From: JBBTRN01 sp038065175
GTDB taxonomy: Bacteria; Patescibacteriota; Doudnabacteria; UBA920
Direction: 5' to 3'
Assembly (NCBI GenBank): GCA_038065175.1
Contig: JBBTRN010000018.1
Coordinates: 1 to 47,978, forward strand
Length of the DNA: 47,978 nucleotides
In this document: piece after piece, positions 15,517 through 22,188 of the stretch
Numbering within the stretch: position 1 is the stretch's first letter
How the letters are laid out: each line of letters opens with the position of its first letter
The notes under the pieces: model-generated
The model's input: only the letters and a program-made list of their open reading frames with translations
Database searches by the model: none
Told to the model about the DNA's origin: nothing
Program-made: the position numbers and the translations under genes

Positions 15517-16311
15517 ATGATCGAAAACAATTCTCCCATTTATAAAAACCTTTTATCTATAGGTTTTAGCGAAAAAGGGGCCAGTGTGTATTTAGCGCTT
15601 TTGGAATTAGGCAAACGCACAGTCTCGCCCATTGCCAGAAAAGCCGGCATCAATAGAACAACGGCCTATGATGTATTGGATTCACTGGTTGGAAAGGGTT
15701 TAGTAAGCGTTTCGGGCAAAGAACCACTGCAGGAATACGTCGCGGAATCGCCGGACAAAATCCTGCTATTGGCCCAAAGAGAAATTGAAAGCAAACAACA
15801 ACATTTAAAACAAGCTGAAAATCTAGTGCCTCAATTAAAGTCGCTCCATAACATTTCAGACCGCGCTAAAATCACTTTCTATGAAGGCAAACAGGGGCTT
15901 GAACAGGTATATGAAGATACTTTAACCTCCCACGAACAAATCCGCGCCTATGCTACTTATGACGATATGGAAAAGGCCTTGCCTGGCTACTTTCCTAAAT
16001 ATTTTTACAGACGTGCAAAAAAAGGCATAAAAATCCGTGCTATTTTTCCTCATACGGAAGCCGGGGTTAAGCTTGCGGGACAAAACAAAGAACAATTAAG
16101 GGAAACTGCAATTGTGCCAATACAAGATTTTTATTTTACTCCCGAAATTAATATTTATGACAATAAAACCATGATCGCTTCGTGGAAAGAAAAATTAGGC
16201 ATAATAATAGAAAGCGCTGAGATAGCCGACGCAATGAAAAAAATTTTTGAACTCGCCTGGGCAGAGGCAAAGAGACTAGAAGCAAACTCTAGTCAGACAT
16301 CCAAAAACTAA
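15517..16311 (+). CDS. TrmB-family transcriptional regulator (2)
   Basis: The 264-residue protein has a TrmB winged helix at residues about 8-70 (LLSIGFSEKGASVYLALLELGKRTVSPIARKAGINRTTAYDVLDSLVGKGLV), a coiled coil (EIESKQQHLKQAENLVPQLK), and a C-terminal domain with FYEGKQGLEQVYEDTL and DNKTMIASWKEKLGIIIES. This is the PLD-like regulatory fold seen in many archaeal and CPR TrmB proteins. It is divergent from the radical SAM gene (15282) across a 234-base spacer holding promoters for both. The spacer has no obvious long dyad, unlike the other two TrmB units. Confidence 0.85.
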   Translation: MIENNSPIYKNLLSIGFSEKGASVYLALLELGKRTVSPIARKAGINRTTAYDVLDSLVGKGLVSVSGKEPLQEYVAESPDKILLLAQREIESKQQHLKQAENLVPQLKSLHNISDRAKITFYEGKQGLEQVYEDTLTSHEQIRAYATYDDMEKALPGYFPKYFYRRAKKGIKIRAIFPHTEAGVKLAGQNKEQLRETAIVPIQDFYFTPEINIYDNKTMIASWKEKLGIIIESAEIADAMKKIFELAWAEAKRLEANSSQTSKN

Positions 16312-16316
16312 AACAT

Positions 16317-16574
16317 ATGTTTTATTGCTACATTCTAAAAAGCAAAAAGGATAACAATCTTTATATTGGTTCAACAACTGACTTAAAGAGAAGGTTTCTT
16401 GAACACAATTCTGGTTTAGTAAGGTCTACAAAATCACGATTGCCCCTTAAGCTAATCTATTATGAGGCGTATTCTGCTGAAGCAGACGCCCGCCATAGGG
16501 AACATAATTTAAAACTGCGTTCTAAGGCTTTAGCTCAGTTACTAAAACGGATTCCTAAATCCATGCAGGGATAG
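16317..16574 (+). CDS. GIY-YIG nuclease-domain protein
   Basis: An 85-residue UvrC-N/GIY-YIG protein. CYILKSKKDNNLYIGSTTDLKRRFLEHN contains the diverged GIY and YIG pair (CYI, YIG) and the catalytic arginine; LIYYEAYSAEADARHREHNLKL holds the catalytic glutamate region and a C-terminal basic helix. These small stand-alone nucleases are abundant in CPR genomes and of uncertain role. The gene begins 5 bases after the TrmB stop, so the two are probably co-transcribed. Its stop codon directly abuts a 15-bp perfect inverted repeat. Confidence 0.9.
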   Translation: MFYCYILKSKKDNNLYIGSTTDLKRRFLEHNSGLVRSTKSRLPLKLIYYEAYSAEADARHREHNLKLRSKALAQLLKRIPKSMQG

Positions 16575-16677
16575 ACCCCCACACCAAAGTTTCCATTTGA
16601 TGCACCGTAATTTTAGTAAAATTATCTAAAATCTATTACCCACCGATGAATTTTTATCAGAGCTTTGGTGTGGGGGT
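16575..16677. repeat. 103-base hairpin element after the GIY-YIG gene
   Basis: ACCCCCACACCAAAG (16575-16589) is the exact inverted repeat of 16663-16677. The enclosed 73 bases are AT-rich with a smaller ATTTTAG/CTAAAA palindrome and no ORF. The right arm runs straight into the GGGGTAGACA promoter. Confidence 0.7.
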
Positions 16678-16705
16678 AGACAAGTCCTAAAATATCTGCT
16701 ATAAT
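16677..16705 (+). promoter_or_regulatory. Promoter of the candidate small RNA
   Basis: TAGACA (16677-16682), a 17-base spacer and TATAAT (16700-16705). The same GGGGTAGACA..GCTATAAT layout occurs at 20678-20710. Confidence 0.7.
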
Positions 16706-16711
16706 ACCTAT

Positions 16712-16912
16712 AGAAAAGTCATTCTTCTTCCCGCATAAAGCGGAGACAGAAAGAAACAAAAACAAAAACAATTTTATAGCCTTTGCCCTGCCCGTCCGCC
16801 TTTGGCAGACAATTTATGGGCAAAAGGACATTAAAGTCTTCTTGGGCTTTTCCTAAAAACCTCTTGTGCCATAATCCCTCGAAAGGGCAGGTACTCTAAG
16901 GGGTTTTTATTT
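16712..16912 (+). ncRNA. Candidate structured small RNA of about 200 bases
   Basis: A strong promoter ends at 16705. A terminator-like 9-bp hairpin, AAAAACCTC (16855-16863) with GGGGTTTTT (16900-16908), closes the transcript. Between them, CTTTGCCC pairs with GGGCAAAAG around a GTCCGCC/GGCAGAC hairpin (about 16782-16825), and CCCTCGAAAGGG forms a small inner hairpin. There is no ORF or downstream gene close enough for a leader. I could not match it to tmRNA, RNase P or SRP consensus motifs. The stretch 16913-17012 holds nothing recognisable beyond short repeats. Confidence 0.45.
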
Positions 16913-17012
16913 TACCCCGGTAGAGAATGCGCTAATGATAGTAATAATGGTAAGACTGGATTTTTTTGGAATGATAACGGTTTACCCCGCAAACTTGTTT
17001 TATGGGGTTTAC

Positions 17013-17057
17013 TTGACAAATAAACCGATTATATTTAAAATAATATTAAATATTATT
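17013..17057 (+). promoter_or_regulatory. Promoter and operator dyad of the RHH/PIN module
   Basis: TTGACA (17013-17018), a 17-base spacer and TAAAAT (17036-17041). The dyad AATAATAT-TAA-ATATTATT (17039-17057) overlaps the -10 and start site, as expected for autoregulation by the ribbon-helix-helix antitoxin. Confidence 0.7.
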
Positions 17058-17074
17058 GATAAATTTTTTCATTT

Positions 17075-17338
17075 ATGAGAACTACAACGAATGTTTCGAT
17101 TACAGTCGCGCCGTCCTTATTGAAAGAGGCTAATGGTATTGCCAAAAGGGAAGGCCGGACACAAAGCGGGTTGTTTCGCGAGGCCTTAAGAAGGTATATA
17201 ATGCAGGCGCAATTTCGTCAGCTCCAAAATTACGGCAAAACAAAAGCTAAGGCCATGGGCATTAAGTCATCGGATGTCAACCGGCTAATCCATGAATACA
17301 GACAGGAAAAAAGAACGGCTGCCAAAAATAATAGTTGA
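17075..17338 (+). CDS. Ribbon-helix-helix antitoxin (CopG/VapB-like)
   Basis: An 87-residue protein. Residues 1-45 form the RHH DNA-binding unit (NVSITVAPSLLKEANGIAKREGRTQSGLFREALRRYI); the remainder is a helical toxin-binding tail (VNRLIHEYRQEKRTAAKNN). It overlaps the PIN toxin start by 47 bases and is preceded by a promoter with an overlapping dyad. It neutralises the toxin and autorepresses the module by family precedent. Confidence 0.85.
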   Translation: MRTTTNVSITVAPSLLKEANGIAKREGRTQSGLFREALRRYIMQAQFRQLQNYGKTKAKAMGIKSSDVNRLIHEYRQEKRTAAKNNS

Positions 17339-17738
17339 TACAAACATTTATGTATCTGCTTACATCTTCGGGGGGTTGCCTTCCGAAATTCTTGAACTTG
17401 CCCAAACTAAGAAAATAATTTTGTTTCTTTCACCGGAAATAATTAGAGAACTGGCTTCAATTTTAATACGCAAATTCTTTTGGACCCAAAGCCAAATTGA
17501 CGATTTAACTAAAAACATACTCCAATTTGCCTTTTTAAATTATCCACACAGACCGGTAGCAGACGCTTTAGAAGACCCCGATGACCACCGAATTTTAGAA
17601 TGTGCCCTAGAAGCTGAAGCTGACTGCGTGGTAAGCGGAGATAATCACCTCTTGAAATTAAAAACTTTTTCAGGCATTGCAATTTTAACCCCTCGCCAAT
17701 TCTTAGAAACTTACGGCTTCTTAAATAAAAAAGCATAG
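17292..17738 (+). CDS. PIN-domain toxin (VapC-like)
   Basis: The 148-residue protein has the PIN acidic set: KIIVDTNIYVSAYIFGG (first Asp), EIIRELASIL (Glu), and DPDDHRILECALEAEADCVVSGDNHLL (remaining Asp residues). It belongs to the PIN toxin family with the IFGG signature and is probably a ribonuclease cutting tRNA or rRNA. ATG 17292 overlaps the antitoxin; a later start at CTG is possible because the first ten residues are charged and poorly conserved. It is intact, unlike the PIN gene at 13214. rsmI starts 6 bases downstream. Confidence 0.88.
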   Translation: MNTDRKKERLPKIIVDTNIYVSAYIFGGLPSEILELAQTKKIILFLSPEIIRELASILIRKFFWTQSQIDDLTKNILQFAFLNYPHRPVADALEDPDDHRILECALEAEADCVVSGDNHLLKLKTFSGIAILTPRQFLETYGFLNKKA

Positions 17739-17744
17739 GTACAC

Positions 17745-18506
17745 ATGCTCTACATTGTAGCCACCCCCATAGGCAATTTGAAGGATATTAGCATGCGCGC
17801 GATTGAGGCTTTAAGAGCGTGTGATTTTATAATTGCGGAGAATCCGAATTACTCAAAAAGGCTTTTGCAGTATATTGACGCCTTGCCTGTCATTGCGAGG
17901 AGGAGTGCGGCCGACGACGAAGCAATCCATTCCAAAAAAAAGATTGCTTCGCCCCTCGAAGACTCGGGGCTCGCAATGACAAGAAAAGAAATCGTTCAAT
18001 TCGCGGAGTTCAATGAACAGCAAGTAGTGAAGGACATAACGAGAAGATTAATGAAAAACGATGGATGTTTAATAACCGATGCGGGCACGCCGGGCATTTC
18101 CGATCCAGGATTCCGCTTAGTGCGCGAATGCGTAAAAAATAACATTCAAGTGGTGCCTATCCCAGGAGCCAACGCCGCCATTGCTGCCTTGTCTGCTTCG
18201 GGTTTGCCAACGGATAAATTTTTATTTTTGGGTTTCCTGCAAAAAACCGCAACAAAAACCGTAGAAGCTTTACAAGCCACCGCGGATGCGGAAGCCACGG
18301 CAATTTTTTATGAATCACCGGAACGCATCCTAAAAACTATATCTTACATCTCAAATGCCTTTCCAACATCGCAGGTCGTTGTTGCCAGGGAACTAACCAA
18401 AATCCACGAGGAATTCATTCGAGGTACGCCAATGCAGGTTATGGATAACTTAAAAAACCGGCCGTCTATAAAAGGAGAATTAACGGTATTAATATCATTT
18501 AAATGA
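17745..18506 (+). CDS. rsmI: 16S rRNA (cytidine-2'-O)-methyltransferase RsmI, with repeat-encoded insert
   Basis: The 253-residue protein carries the family motifs MLYIVATPIGNLKDIS, the SAM-binding DAGTPGISDPG (about residue 107), GANAAIAALSASGLPTDKF, and FYESPERILKT. It methylates C1402 of 16S rRNA. Residues about 48-79 (IARRSAADDEAIHSKKK..EDSGLAMT) do not belong to the family; they are translated from a palindromic repeat (17888-17981) inserted in frame between YIDALP and EIVQFAEFNE. The position corresponds to a loop normally bearing the DTR(H)T..L region, so activity may be retained. Confidence 0.9.
   Translation: MLYIVATPIGNLKDISMRAIEALRACDFIIAENPNYSKRLLQYIDALPVIARRSAADDEAIHSKKKIASPLEDSGLAMTRKEIVQFAEFNEQQVVKDITRRLMKNDGCLITDAGTPGISDPGFRLVRECVKNNIQVVPIPGANAAIAALSASGLPTDKFLFLGFLQKTATKTVEALQATADAEATAIFYESPERILKTISYISNAFPTSQVVVARELTKIHEEFIRGTPMQVMDNLKNRPSIKGELTVLISFK
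17888..17981. repeat. TGTCATTGCGAG palindromic repeat inside rsmI
   Basis: The ends TGTCATTGCGAG (17888-17899) and CTCGCAATGACA (17970-17981) are exact inverted repeats. Internal AAGCAATC/GATTGCTT and CCCCTCG/CGGGGC pairs give a cruciform. A second copy with the same ends lies at 47611-47691. Confidence 0.9.
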
Positions 18507-18518
18507 ACAAGAGTGATC

Positions 18519-18935
18519 AAGAATTATGAATGACAAGAATAAATACAAAGACGGTAAAAATTTGCAAAAAAGGACTAAACAATTTGCTATTCGAATTATT
18601 AAACTTGCCCGATTTCTAGAAAAAGATCCTATCACACGGATGATTGGCCGACAAATCTTTCGATCTGGAACATCCATTGCTGCAAACTACCGAGCTTCTT
18701 GCCGCTCCAGATCTGTTAAGGAATTTATTGCCAAATTGGGCATAGTAATTGAAGAAGCGGACGAAACTGAATTCTGGTTAGAATTACTGATTGAGTCCAG
18801 GTTGGTTGAACCAAATTTAATACAAGACCTTTTAAAAGAAGCTGATGAAATAACAGCCATTATGGTAAGCTCAAAAAATTCAACAATAGCCAATCAGAAA
18901 AAAGAATAATTCTTATCATTCTTAATTATTCTCTA
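18519..18935. repeat. Imperfect inverted repeats flanking S23 gene 1
   Basis: The left arm (about 18519-18545, AGAATTATGAATGACAAGAA) is matched by the reverse complement of the right arm (about 18898-18935, AGAATAATTAAGAATGATAA in complement). The S23 start codon is inside the left arm and its stop inside the right arm. Confidence 0.5.
18526..18909 (+). CDS. S23 / four-helix bundle protein (1)
   Basis: The 127-residue all-helical protein matches the S23-type four-helix-bundle family (23S rRNA intervening-sequence protein): FAIRIIKLARFLEKD, IFRSGTSIAANYRASCRSRSVKEFIAKLGIVIEEADETEFWLELLIES. These proteins were first seen inside 23S rRNA intervening sequences; their role is unknown, with binding of structured RNA or DNA proposed. 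It sits between rsmI and yebC, inside an imperfect inverted repeat, without Shine-Dalgarno. Confidence 0.88.
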   Translation: MNDKNKYKDGKNLQKRTKQFAIRIIKLARFLEKDPITRMIGRQIFRSGTSIAANYRASCRSRSVKEFIAKLGIVIEEADETEFWLELLIESRLVEPNLIQDLLKEADEITAIMVSSKNSTIANQKKE

Positions 18936-18951
18936 ATTCTTATGTATTCCT

Positions 18952-19671
18952 ATGTCCGGGCACAGCAAATGGAGCCAAATTAAACGGACCAAAGGCGTTT
19001 TAGACCAAAAGCGCGGTTTGTTGTTTTCTAAGCTGTCAAAAAAAATCAGTATAGCAGTCAAGGAAGGCGGGGGAAGCGGAGACCCGGGCGTGAATTACAA
19101 ACTTAAAGCGGTGATAGACTACGCGCGCGACCAGGGTATGCCGAATGATAACATTGAACGCGCGATCAAAGCCGCAACGGGCGGGGAAGCGGGACAAATT
19201 CAGGAAGCAGTTTACGAAGGCTACGGCCCTTTTGGCACGGCATTTTTGGTGGAAACGGCAACAGACAATACCAACAGAACATACCAGAACATCAAACATA
19301 TTTTTACAAAACACGGCGGTTCCATAGGCGCGCAAAATTCCGTTGCCTGGCAGTTTACGGCTAAAGGACAAATTTTAGTGGAACGCGACGGTAATTTATC
19401 AGCCATTGAACTTACGGCAATTGATGCAGGGGCAGAGGATGTAAGGGCGTCGGAAGAGGGTCTAGAGGTTTATACCAAGCCTTTGGATTTGCAAAAAATT
19501 AAAGAAGCTCTTTCATCAAAAGGCGCAAAAATCGCTCGGGCGGATATAATTAAAGAATCTTCCCAAGGCGTGAATCTTACAGATGAGCAAAAACCAAAAG
19601 TTGACGCTTTATTTGCTGAATTAGAAAACAACGAAGATGTGATAGCGGTACATACGAGCGCGAACCTGTAG
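18952..19671 (+). CDS. yebC: YebC/PmpR family protein
   Basis: The 239-residue protein starts with the invariant MSGHSKWSQIKRTKGVLDQKRG. It continues through GGGSGDPGVNYKLKAVIDYARDQGMPNDNIERAIK and FGTAFLVETATDNTNRT to the C-terminal alpha/beta domain. The family was described as transcriptional regulators and more recently as ribosome-associated factors acting on proline-rich stalls. In many bacteria it precedes ruvC, as it does here with an S23 gene interposed. The start is fixed by family conservation. Confidence 0.95.
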   Translation: MSGHSKWSQIKRTKGVLDQKRGLLFSKLSKKISIAVKEGGGSGDPGVNYKLKAVIDYARDQGMPNDNIERAIKAATGGEAGQIQEAVYEGYGPFGTAFLVETATDNTNRTYQNIKHIFTKHGGSIGAQNSVAWQFTAKGQILVERDGNLSAIELTAIDAGAEDVRASEEGLEVYTKPLDLQKIKEALSSKGAKIARADIIKESSQGVNLTDEQKPKVDALFAELENNEDVIAVHTSANL

Positions 19672-19679
19672 TAAAAAAC

Positions 19680-20102
19680 TGATAATTGATAATAAATAAC
19701 TTATAACTAAAACAAACTATGGCGTATAAGTTTAGAGACTGGCAAGTTTACAAAGACGCCAGAAAATTAAGACAAGAAATTAACCGACTTACTAAAACTT
19801 TTCCCAAAGATGAGCAATATATTCTTATTGACCAAATTAGAAGAGCCATTCTGTCGGTAATTTTACAAATTGCTGAAGGCTCTAACCGAAAAACTGAGAA
19901 AGACAAAAATCTCTTTATTAATCGGGCTTTGACATCTTTGGATGAGGTTATTGCTTGTTTTGATTGCGCTTTTGATGATAACTACATTTCTAAGGAAAAA
20001 TTGGAAGAATTGGAGACTAAAATTGAAAATGTTTCTAGGCAGCTTAGAGGTTTTGCAAAGTATATTTCCAAAAGTTATAAGTAATTAATTATAAATTATT
20101 AG
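19680..20102. repeat. Imperfect inverted repeats flanking S23 gene 2
   Basis: The left arm (19680-19708) and the reverse complement of the right arm (20073-20102) agree at most positions, best in the 14 bases nearest the gene (ATAACTTATAACT-type). The right arm contains the S23 stop codon. Confidence 0.55.
19719..20084 (+). CDS. S23 / four-helix bundle protein (2)
   Basis: A 121-residue four-helix-bundle protein (FRDWQVYKDARKLRQEINRL, ILIDQIRRAILSVILQIAEGSNRKTEKDKNLFINRALTSLDEVIACFDCAFDD). It is closely similar to the gene at 39675 and more distantly to 18526. It lies between yebC and ruvC, a pair usually adjacent, so it looks inserted. Its flanks form an imperfect inverted repeat. The function is unknown; the fold is shared with intervening-sequence proteins and DGR accessory Avd proteins, though no reverse transcriptase is present in this window. 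Confidence 0.88.
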   Translation: MAYKFRDWQVYKDARKLRQEINRLTKTFPKDEQYILIDQIRRAILSVILQIAEGSNRKTEKDKNLFINRALTSLDEVIACFDCAFDDNYISKEKLEELETKIENVSRQLRGFAKYISKSYK

Positions 20103-20114
20103 TTAAAATTATTT

Positions 20115-20606
20115 ATGCTTATATTAGGAATCGACCCCGGCACGGCCACCACCGGCTACGGGATAATAGAAATTGCTAAATCGAAAGACCAGCCTAAGCT
20201 GGTTGATTTTGGGGTGATTTCGACAAAGCCTAAACTGTCCGACGCCGAACGATTGCAAATTCTCGCAGACGACATTTTAAAACTTATAAAAAAATATAAA
20301 CCGGGTTGTGTTGGGGTGGAAAAACTATTTTTTACCACTAACCAAAAAACGGTTATGGCAGTAAGCCAGGCTAGGGGAGCAGTGCTTTATGTCCTGCAAA
20401 AAAGCAAAATCCCAATTATGGAATTTACCCCGCTTCAAGTGAAAAGTTTTATTTGCGGCTACGGCAAGGCAGACAAGAAACAGGTGCAGTACATGGTACA
20501 AAAAACTTTTAAACTAAAAGCCGTGCCCAAACCAGACGACGCGGCAGACGCGCTCGCCGTGGCCTTGTGCGCCGGGTTTTTCCACAATAAGGCCTTGTCC
20601 CGTTAA
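20115..20606 (+). CDS. ruvC: Crossover junction endodeoxyribonuclease RuvC
   Basis: The 163-residue RNase H-fold resolvase has ILGIDPGTATTGYGI (first catalytic Asp at position 7), GVEKLFFTTNQKT (Glu near 69), and KPDDAADALAVALC (the C-terminal Asp pair). It cleaves Holliday junctions as a dimer with RuvAB; ruvB is at 40992 in this window, but ruvA is not visible. The length is typical. ATG 20115 gives the family N-terminus MLILGIDPG. There is no Shine-Dalgarno. Confidence 0.95.
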   Translation: MLILGIDPGTATTGYGIIEIAKSKDQPKLVDFGVISTKPKLSDAERLQILADDILKLIKKYKPGCVGVEKLFFTTNQKTVMAVSQARGAVLYVLQKSKIPIMEFTPLQVKSFICGYGKADKKQVQYMVQKTFKLKAVPKPDDAADALAVALCAGFFHNKALSR

Positions 20607-20681
20607 TTTTTACTAAGATCAAATAATTTCATTAACTGGGGACAGGATAAGTATAATCCACAGAAAATTATTTACTTGGGG

Positions 20682-20795
20682 TAGACATAAAACCCGCTAG
20701 TTGCTATAATCCCTGCACGATTGTATTTGCAATCGCTTAGTCTAAAAAATAACAGTTCCTAAAGCTAAAAAACTTTGGGAACCATGGAGACAATC
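20682..20795 (+). promoter_or_regulatory. Promoter and structured leader of the small acidic ORF
   Basis: TAGACA (20682-20687), a 17-base spacer and TATAAT (20705-20710). The roughly 85-base leader has two hairpins: CGATTG/CAATCG near 20718-20735, and GTTCCTAAAG with CTTTGGGAAC (about 20754-20782, a 10-bp stem with one G-U). This fills most of the 20607-20799 spacer. Confidence 0.65.
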
Positions 20796-20799
20796 AAAA

Positions 20800-20925
20800 A
20801 TGTTTTTTGATGACGAACCAGTGGATGGCGGCACCGACGGCGGAGCAGTCCCTGCCCCTAGCGCGCCTGCTGATGAAGCAGAAACTACCAGCACTAGCGA
20901 CAGCACAAGCGGCGAAGCCATGTAA
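20800..20925 (+). CDS. Small acidic Ala/Thr/Ser-rich protein
   Basis: A 41-residue ORF (MFFDDEPVDGGTDGG..., ending TSGEAM), strongly acidic and without hydrophobic segments. The evidence is a strong promoter, a structured leader and a strong terminator 20 bases after the stop, so it is a complete one-gene unit of about 260 bases. No family is recognised, although short disordered acidic proteins of this kind are familiar in CPR genomes. It shares promoter layout with the candidate RNA at 16712. It could alternatively be a structured RNA with an incidental ORF. Confidence 0.55.
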   Translation: MFFDDEPVDGGTDGGAVPAPSAPADEAETTSTSDSTSGEAM

Positions 20926-20943
20926 AAACAGCTGAATCCACAA

Positions 20944-20980
20944 ATAACAAAACCCCCTCACAGAGAGGGGGTTTTGTTAT
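20944..20980. terminator. Bidirectional terminator between acidic ORF and tyrS
   Basis: A perfect 16-bp stem (20944-20959 with 20965-20980, core AAAACCCCCTC) surrounds a 5-base loop with A/T-rich flanks. The tyrS stop codon (20958-20960) lies in the stem/loop. Confidence 0.95.
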
Positions 20981-22151
20981 TTTTTTTCTCGAACCAGTAA
21001 AATCTTCTTTTACCCACTTGGATCAATCGCTTCTTACTGATATCTTCAATTATCTTATCCTCTTTCACAACTTCATTATCAATTTTAACACCGCCTTGCT
21101 CAACTAACCTTTTAGCTTCTGATTTACTAACGCCAAATAAGAATGAAGTTGTTCCGGAAACCGTAGGTATAATATTGGGCGGCAAAAGCCTATATTTAAT
21201 ACCACTCGGCAACTCTTTTTTACTAAACAAACTCATAAAAGCATTTTTTGCATCAACTGATTTCTTTTCACCGTGATACAGGGCAGTAACGCTCTGGGAA
21301 AGAATGAGTTTTTGATCGCGAGGATTATTTAATTCTTTCATTACCCGCTTAATTTCTTCTCCCGGGGTTCGGGTAGCCAGCAAAAAATATTTCTCTATTA
21401 AATTGTCCGGAATAGACATAATCTTGCCGAACATGTTATTGGGTTCGTCGGTAATATTCACCACATTACCCCAGGAAGAGGACATTTTGCGTCCGTCCGT
21501 GCCTTCCATTAAAGGCACCATCAAAATATCCTGCGGCTTTTGTTTGTAAAACGGCTGGATGGTTCTGCCTGCTAATAAATTAAACCTTTGGTCAGTACCG
21601 CCTAATTCCACATCGGCCTTAACCGCGACCGAATCGTAGCCTTGCATTAAAGGGTACATCAGTTCCCGAAAAGAGACCCTTTTGCCGGTCTTCATCCGCA
21701 AGGCAATATTTTCGCGGGCTGCCATTTCATGCAGACCGAATAAGTTTGCCATTTCGGCAATTTCCAAAAATCCGAGCTTTTTCAGCCATTCCGAATTATA
21801 GTGGGTTTCGGTTTTTTTCTTATCTAATATTTTAAAGGCTTGTTCAAAATAAGTTTTCAAGTTGGCCTTAACCTGTGCCGGGCTTAACATTGGCCTTTCG
21901 GAATCTTTATCTGAAGTGTCACCAATTAGCCCTGTGAAATCGCCCACAATAAAAACCACCTTGTGCCCAAGTTCCTGGAAGGCACGAAGTTTCCATAAAA
22001 CCACTGCCCGGCCAATGTGAATGTTCGGGGAAGTGGGGTCAATGCCCAATTTGACGCGAAGTTTCTTTTTGCCTTTTAAGGCCGCCTCTAAATGGGCTTT
22101 GTCTATTACTTCTTCCACGCCGCGGGTTAAAATACCTTCTATATTGTTCAT
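20958..22151 (-). CDS. tyrS: Tyrosyl-tRNA synthetase
   Basis: The 397-residue class Ic synthetase has LGIDPTSPNIHIGRAVVLWKL (the HIGH-type motif), VELGGTDQRFNLLAGR (tyrosine/tRNA pocket), KMSSSWGN (the KMSKS loop), and a C-terminal S4 RNA-binding domain (EAKRLVEQGGVKIDNEVV). It charges tRNA-Tyr. It lies 37 bases downstream of the hydroxylase gene and is terminated within the bidirectional terminator, so the two probably form one operon behind the attenuator. A TATAAT-like hexamer just upstream of its ATG could also give an independent leaderless transcript. Confidence 0.95.
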   Translation of the reverse strand: MNNIEGILTRGVEEVIDKAHLEAALKGKKKLRVKLGIDPTSPNIHIGRAVVLWKLRAFQELGHKVVFIVGDFTGLIGDTSDKDSERPMLSPAQVKANLKTYFEQAFKILDKKKTETHYNSEWLKKLGFLEIAEMANLFGLHEMAARENIALRMKTGKRVSFRELMYPLMQGYDSVAVKADVELGGTDQRFNLLAGRTIQPFYKQKPQDILMVPLMEGTDGRKMSSSWGNVVNITDEPNNMFGKIMSIPDNLIEKYFLLATRTPGEEIKRVMKELNNPRDQKLILSQSVTALYHGEKKSVDAKNAFMSLFSKKELPSGIKYRLLPPNIIPTVSGTTSFLFGVSKSEAKRLVEQGGVKIDNEVVKEDKIIEDISKKRLIQVGKRRFYWFEKKNNKTPSL

Positions 22152-22188
22152 ATGATTAATTATATCACTGATTATTTAGGGATCAAAG

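Noticed and set aside
16712..16912. RNase P RNA or tmRNA
   Set aside because: An ACAGAAA-like word is present, but length, the expected P4 pairing, and tRNA-like ends with CCA are missing.
17888..17981. CRISPR-like or rRNA-related repeat
   Set aside because: There are only two dispersed copies with inverted ends and no regular spacers. It is a palindromic interspersed repeat.
18526..20084. Diversity-generating retroelement suggested by Avd-like four-helix proteins
   Set aside because: No reverse transcriptase, template repeat or variable repeat is visible in the window.
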